A stretch of 11,449 nt of DNA, taken from NCBI GenBank assembly GCA_015657535.1, contig JADHZB010000154.1:1-11449 (forward strand), given 5' to 3'. Every line of letters starts with the position of its first letter. The stretch's first letter is position 1. The translations under genes and the position numbers were made by a program. The stretch is from Nephromyces sp. MM_2019 (taxonomy: Eukaryota; Apicomplexa; Aconoidasida; Nephromycida). A model generated the notes under the pieces. It was not told the origin of the DNA and did not search any database. It saw nothing but the letters and a program-made list of their open reading frames with translations. Shown in pieces: positions 8,161 to 11,449 of this stretch.

Positions 8161-8475
8161 CGGGGGGTGGTGTGGCAAGGTGATACCTAAAAGGGGTAGT
8201 TCGATAAAAGCAGGCGGGCGCACACACACACACATGCTGCAAGCGAGGGTGAGGGGCGAGGGCGGGAGGGGGAAGATGGCGGTGAATAATGCACACCAGG
8301 TGGGGGGGGTGGAGCTGGATAGGAGGGGGAGGGGTGGAGTAGAACACGGGGGTGGGGTGGGAGGAGCTGACTACACACACACGACGGGTAAGGGAGAGGG
8401 AGTTTAATCAACACACAAAGGGGGGGTGGGGTGTTGTTTAATGCACACTCACACGGGGGGGGAGGGAGGGAGTTT
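8161..8475 (+). other. G-run cluster, potential G-quadruplex tract
   Basis: The + strand has about ten runs of four or more Gs, with short runs such as GGGGGTGGGGTGGGAGG near 8349-8365 that fit a G-quadruplex pattern. It is interrupted by short CA tracts. No coding function is supported. Confidence 0.6.
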
Positions 8476-8819
8476 TAACACACACAGAACTTAAGCAAAC
8501 ACACTCACACCTCCTCATACACACACATTCATGCACACTACCACACTCGAGGTAATACGCCTTCACACACTACACTGGTATAGGAAGAGCAGACACCCTT
8601 CACTTACGCACACACACGCAAACACAATGCTCAATAGACCACCTTTGAGTCCTTATGTCGCGCGGGGGGGGGATGTGTGCCCCGTAAAGTTTGAGGATTG
8701 AGGGGGGGTTGGTTTTGTTTGCGGAAGGGGGACTGGGTGGTTTTGTGTGTGTGTGGTTGAGAGGGTTGAATGAATGCTGTGGGCTGCGGGGTATTGGGTT
8801 TGCCTGGTTTTGTAAAGAC

Positions 8820-9100
8820 ATGTGTGCGTATGGAAGGATGGGTAATTACGGGTAATGAGTTTGTGTGTACAAGGTTAGAGGTGGTGTAGACGTGTGGAAG
8901 TTTGGAGGTAGTCTGTGTGTGAAAGGTTAGAGGTAGTGGATGTCTGTGTGCGTAAGGATAAAGGTAATGCGTGTGTGGAAGATTAGAGTTGGTGGGTGTG
9001 TGTGTGTGGACGCTTAGAGGTAGTGTGTGGAAGGATAGAGCTAAACAGTGTGTATGTGGGAAGACAGGGAGGTAGCAGGTACTTGAGTAGAAGGAAAGCT
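8820..9100. repeat. ~27-bp degenerate TG minisatellite (GGTTAGAGGTAGTG core)
   Basis: The core GGTTAGAGGTAGTG and variants recur on + near 8873, 8901, 8925, 8956, 8981, 9012 and 9033, each preceded by a TGTGTG tract. Spacing is 21-31 bp. Confidence 0.82.
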
Positions 9101-9319
9101 ATAGTGTGTGAGAATAGGCAAAAAATAGGAAGTGTGAGTGTGTATGGAAGGTAATTAATGTCGTGTCTGGAGGCAAGCCACTACCAAACATGCGTGTGCC
9201 AGTATCTGCCAATAAATCGTTGGTGGTGAGCAAGTGCATGTGTGTCGGTAAGATTATATCATTAGCTGCTGAGTAGCTACTTCCTCTGTGTGTGAATAGC
9301 AGCTTATCGAATGCTTTCG

Positions 9320-9403
9320 TTAGTGTGTGTTATCCACGTGAAGATTACGCACTCGCAAATGAGCATTGAAGCGTTTTAGAAGTGCTTTTAAGACACCTAT
9401 ATG
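9320..9403 (-). CDS. candidate terminal exon of an unrecognised minus-strand gene
   Basis: After an acceptor-like ACCTGCAG a 27-codon frame runs to TAA: HIGVLKALLKRFNAHLRVRN and seven more residues. The acceptor context and the TG-rich sense sequence just upstream resemble the introns of the G3BP-like gene. Against it: the opposite strand is also open here (YPREDYALANEH then TGA), and no protein family was recognised. Confidence 0.2.
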   Translation of the reverse strand, partial: HIGVLKALLKRFNAHLRVRNLHVDNTH

Positions 9404-9560
9404 CTGCAGGTCACATTTCGCACGCACAAAAAGATAATACAGCATGCATACGCTTAAGGCTAACACATCTCACACACACATAGAGCTTACACAGCTCTAA
9501 CTGGCTTAGGCATATGCATGTACGGTCAAGAAGACACATTAGGCACCTTCACAAAAACGC
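9404..9560. other. CA-rich spacer or intron; nothing else seen
   Basis: A GCATGCAT string occurs at 9442-9449, and a CA-rich stretch follows. No RNA gene or reading frame is supported. Confidence 0.4.
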
Positions 9561-9755
9561 ATGCCACACACAGACAACACATCCACACGTAGACTTCACG
9601 TCGACAACGCCTTGACGCACACACGCTTCACGCCGACATCTCCAGACATCTACACCCACACGTAGACAACACCTCCACGCACACCCCCACGGCAGACAAT
9701 ACCTCCAGACGCACACATTCCGACAGACAGACAACTCAAACTGACGCACACACAC
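9560..9755. repeat. ~30-bp degenerate minisatellite (GACAACACCTCCACGCACAC core)
   Basis: Copies of the core begin near 9573, 9603, 9635, 9665, 9694 and 9730 on +, spaced 29-36 bp. CGTAGAC and GACGCACAC segments are shared among copies. Confidence 0.8.
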
Positions 9756-9988
9756 ATTCCACACACACGTCCCTCCCCACCTCATCCTCCCTCCCAGTAC
9801 ACTTTGATCTTCTCCTCTCGTATTACACACACACACCGGCGGAGCGAAGCCTCGCCCCCTTCGCTGTGCCGCTCAGTGCTACCCCGTCAACTCCCCACCT
9901 TCATACCCTCCGCCAGCGTACGGCCTGATAAGCCCCCCCTAAACCACCCCCCACACGAATACTGTCAAATCCCCCAATTACCCCCCGG

Positions 9989-10007
9989 TAACACACACAC
10001 ACACACA
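9989..10007. repeat. (CA)n microsatellite next to a candidate exon
   Basis: About nine CA dinucleotides on +. It directly abuts the candidate exon at 10009-10120, where in minus sense it would form the GTGTGTG donor side of an intron. Confidence 0.9.
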
Positions 10008-10008
10008 C

Positions 10009-10120
10009 CCTCAGAAGCTGTAGCACTCCGACGAAACGAGGCGGATCGTCTTCCACAAAGCAGCCTTTCATTAAATCACCACAATCTGCAGCTTCAGCGG
10101 ATTTTACTGCTTCCTCTTGG
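10009..10120 (-). CDS. candidate internal exon of an unrecognised minus-strand gene
   Basis: The minus frame reads EEAVKSAEAADCGDLMKGCF then VEDDPPRFVGVLQLLR, a balanced amino-acid mix unlike the T/H or V/C low complexity that repeats give here. It follows an acceptor-like ATATCAG and ends at AGG|GTGTGTG. The frame is open further upstream to about 10187, so the 5' border is uncertain. A possible next exon at 9924-9879 (PYAGGGYEGGELTG then TAG) would need a donor two bases further into the GT repeat. Family not recognised. Confidence 0.35.
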
Positions 10121-10322
10121 CTGATATTTTTTGTATTTAAAAGGTTGGAAAAGCACAGCGTGAGGTTTATGTGTGTGTCGTTTGTTCAGCGTATGTATGC
10201 TTTGTTTAGTGTGTGTGTTTTTTTGAGGGTTTCTTGTGGGAGAAGTATATGCAATCTTCTTTCATTGGGCGCTGTTTACGTTTTGTGTGTGGGGGAGTGG
10301 GTGTGTGTGTGGGGATGTGTGT

Positions 10323-10416
10323 GCTTCTTCTTGTCCTAGTGTTTGCGCTTCTTCTTACCCAAGTGTGTATGCTTCTTACTCAAGTGTGTTTGTGCTTCTT
10401 ACCCAAGTGTGTGTAT
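10323..10416. repeat. ~24-bp minisatellite (GCTTCTTACCCAAGTGTGT)
   Basis: Four copies begin at 10323, 10347, 10371 and 10394 (spacing 24, 24, 23) on +. The first copy is most diverged. Each copy joins a pyrimidine tract to AAGTGTGT. Confidence 0.88.
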
Positions 10417-10880
10417 GTTTCCCTCTACTTCTCAATTACTTTGTGTGTTCTAATGTTTGTTTCGCGTGAAAAATATTCTTTTTAATTGTGCTGCGATATG
10501 ACGAACTTTTGAGGATTTCTCGCTCTTCTTCAGTGTATTGCTATTTTCTTTCAATTTGTTCATATTCTGGAAGCTCACACAGAAGCTTTCCGGTAGTTTT
10601 CTATGGGAGGCTTAGTTGACCTTGTGTGTGTTTGTTTGAAGCCTTGCTTTAATGTGATGAGTTTGGTGACTGATTGCGTTAAATGAAAATGTTGAAACAC
10701 TCACACTTCGATGTGTGATTGTGTATTAGTTTTTTTTTGGTTAATAGAGGCAGTTAGCAATGTGTGTTGTGATTGGATTGCTTTCAATTGATTGGATGAA
10801 GAGCATAGCTCATGGCTTGCTTGTACTACAGTTTTTGATCTAGTGTATGCAGAAGACTGTATGATGTAATTTGGGTGTGA

Positions 10881-10915
10881 GTATGTGTGTGTGTGTGGGT
10901 AGGTGTGTGTGTGTA
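10881..10915. repeat. (TG)n microsatellite
   Basis: Interrupted TG dinucleotide tract on +, with a GGGTAGG interruption. Confidence 0.9.
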
Positions 10916-11150
10916 TTAATGTTCCTGTGTGCACTAGTGTGCGTGCGTGTGTGATGGTGTTCATATACAATGTTTTAGCTACTTTTTCGCGCATTTGCTC
11001 ATTCAGTATGTGTGCAGGACCTTTCTACACTTTGCTTCGTCTTTCCAACTTTTCATTACTCCATTTTGAAGATTATATAATGTGTGTGCTCTAGTATTGT
11101 GTGTGTGCGGCTTTGATTACTTGAAATTTGCACTTCTCCCACAGTTTGTT

Positions 11151-11271
11151 TTAACCTATCAGATTGGAATATTTTGTATGTTTATAGTAGTGTGTTCGCC
11201 TAATCTCCACATCCTGTTTACTCCAATAGTTTGAAGCATGGAAAAAGTCGCACACACGCCTTAACAGATGG
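11151..11271 (-). CDS. candidate exon (possibly terminal) of an unrecognised minus-strand gene
   Basis: After a GGTGTGCAG acceptor, the same type as intron 1 of the G3BP-like gene, the minus frame reads HLLRRVCDFFHASNYWSKQD, then VEIRRTHYYKHTKYSNLIG and TAA. The upstream sense sequence (11449-11272) is G/T-rich like an intron. Composition is protein-like, not repeat-like. No domain is recognised. If real, the rest of the gene lies beyond the right edge. It might instead continue to lower coordinates through a weak donor (GTTAAA) at 11155. Confidence 0.35.
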
Positions 11272-11449
11272 CTGCACACCCCCAACCAAACGTCACCCAT
11301 CAGACACCCTCCCCAGAAACCCTCCCCCACTTCCTCTCTCCGCACCCTACCCTCTACCTACTCCCAGAAAACCCTACATCATGCCCTTTCTCCCACCCCT
11401 TCCTCCCTACCACTGACTCCCCCTATCCCGTCTGCCCTTCCACCAGCAC
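11272..11449. other. C-rich right edge; possible intron of the candidate gene
   Basis: The + strand is C/CA-rich, so the minus sense is G-rich with GGGGTGTGCAG at its end. Consistent with an intron or spacer. Nothing else seen. Confidence 0.35.

Larger units (their letters stand above)
10121..11150. other. AT- and TG-rich stretch of uncertain content
   Basis: The + strand is TG/T-rich (10145-11110). Minus-strand open stretches occur at 10856-10701 (after CATACAG: SSAYTRSKTVVQASHELCSS onward to TGA) and 10613-10450 (a Lys/Ser-rich frame), but CA-rich strands lack stop-forming bases and stay open by chance. 10480-10618 is open on both strands. No gene is called. Confidence 0.35.

Noticed and set aside
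8100..8215. Possible tRNA because of a GGTAGTTCGATAA string
   Set aside because: No acceptor stem or T-stem pairing could be drawn around it.
8081..8235. Plus frame containing NELVTLIVERNGGWCGKVIP
   Set aside because: Looks protein-like, but it runs into G-run and CA repeats, the minus strand is also open, and no family is recognised.
8873..8938. Telomere-like repeat because of GGTTAG
   Set aside because: The motif recurs only within a ~27-bp degenerate unit and never as a tandem 6- or 7-mer.
1..11449. CRISPR array or bacterial mobile element suggested by regular repeats
   Set aside because: Repeats are degenerate dinucleotide-based minisatellites without uniform repeats and unique spacers, and the gene is clearly spliced and eukaryotic.

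Overview
The window looks like nuclear DNA of an intron-rich unicellular eukaryote. The one convincing gene has six exons separated by five 296-548 nt GT-AG introns, and the DNA around it is saturated with CA/TG microsatellites and degenerate minisatellites. No bacterial gene organisation, CRISPR array, transposon, rRNA or tRNA was seen. Intron size, mostly GTGAG donors and low-complexity insertions would fit an alveolate (coccidian or chromerid type), but that is a guess. The lineage cannot be fixed from this sequence alone.

Main gene (minus strand, 6194 down to 1623): a G3BP/Rasputin-like stress-granule RNA-binding protein. The spliced reading frame joins exons 6194-5781, 5484-5005, 4567-4252, 3703-3504, 3141-2830 and 2330-1623. 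All phases agree, giving 2430 nt and 809 residues. Domain order is a His/Pro/Gln-rich N-terminus, an NTF2-like domain split by intron 1, an acidic linker, an (Ala-Ala-Glu-Thr) repeat, a basic Trp-containing segment, a short atypical RRM split by intron 5, and a Gly/Arg-rich tail. In the family the NTF2-like domain dimerises and binds partner peptides, while the RRM and RG-rich tail contact RNA.

Other regions: 1-1622, downstream of the gene, holds a 12-bp CA minisatellite, a GAAGAT-type array and a G-run cluster. The stretch 6195-6600, upstream of the start codon, holds a 12-bp TG-rich minisatellite and two GTGCAC-centred palindromes exactly 30 bp apart. 6600-9300 is mostly non-coding and contains CA arrays (one with a clear 42-bp higher-order repeat), a G-rich tract at 8160-8475 and a ~27-bp minisatellite at 8820-9100. 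9320-11271 contains several short minus-strand reading frames with good acceptor sites that may be exons of a second, unrecognised gene.

A window-wide pattern is that the repeat strand switches in long blocks (CA on + versus TG on +). Every intron of the G3BP-like gene is TG-rich in the transcript sense, and the switch to the opposite polarity occurs just upstream of its start codon.
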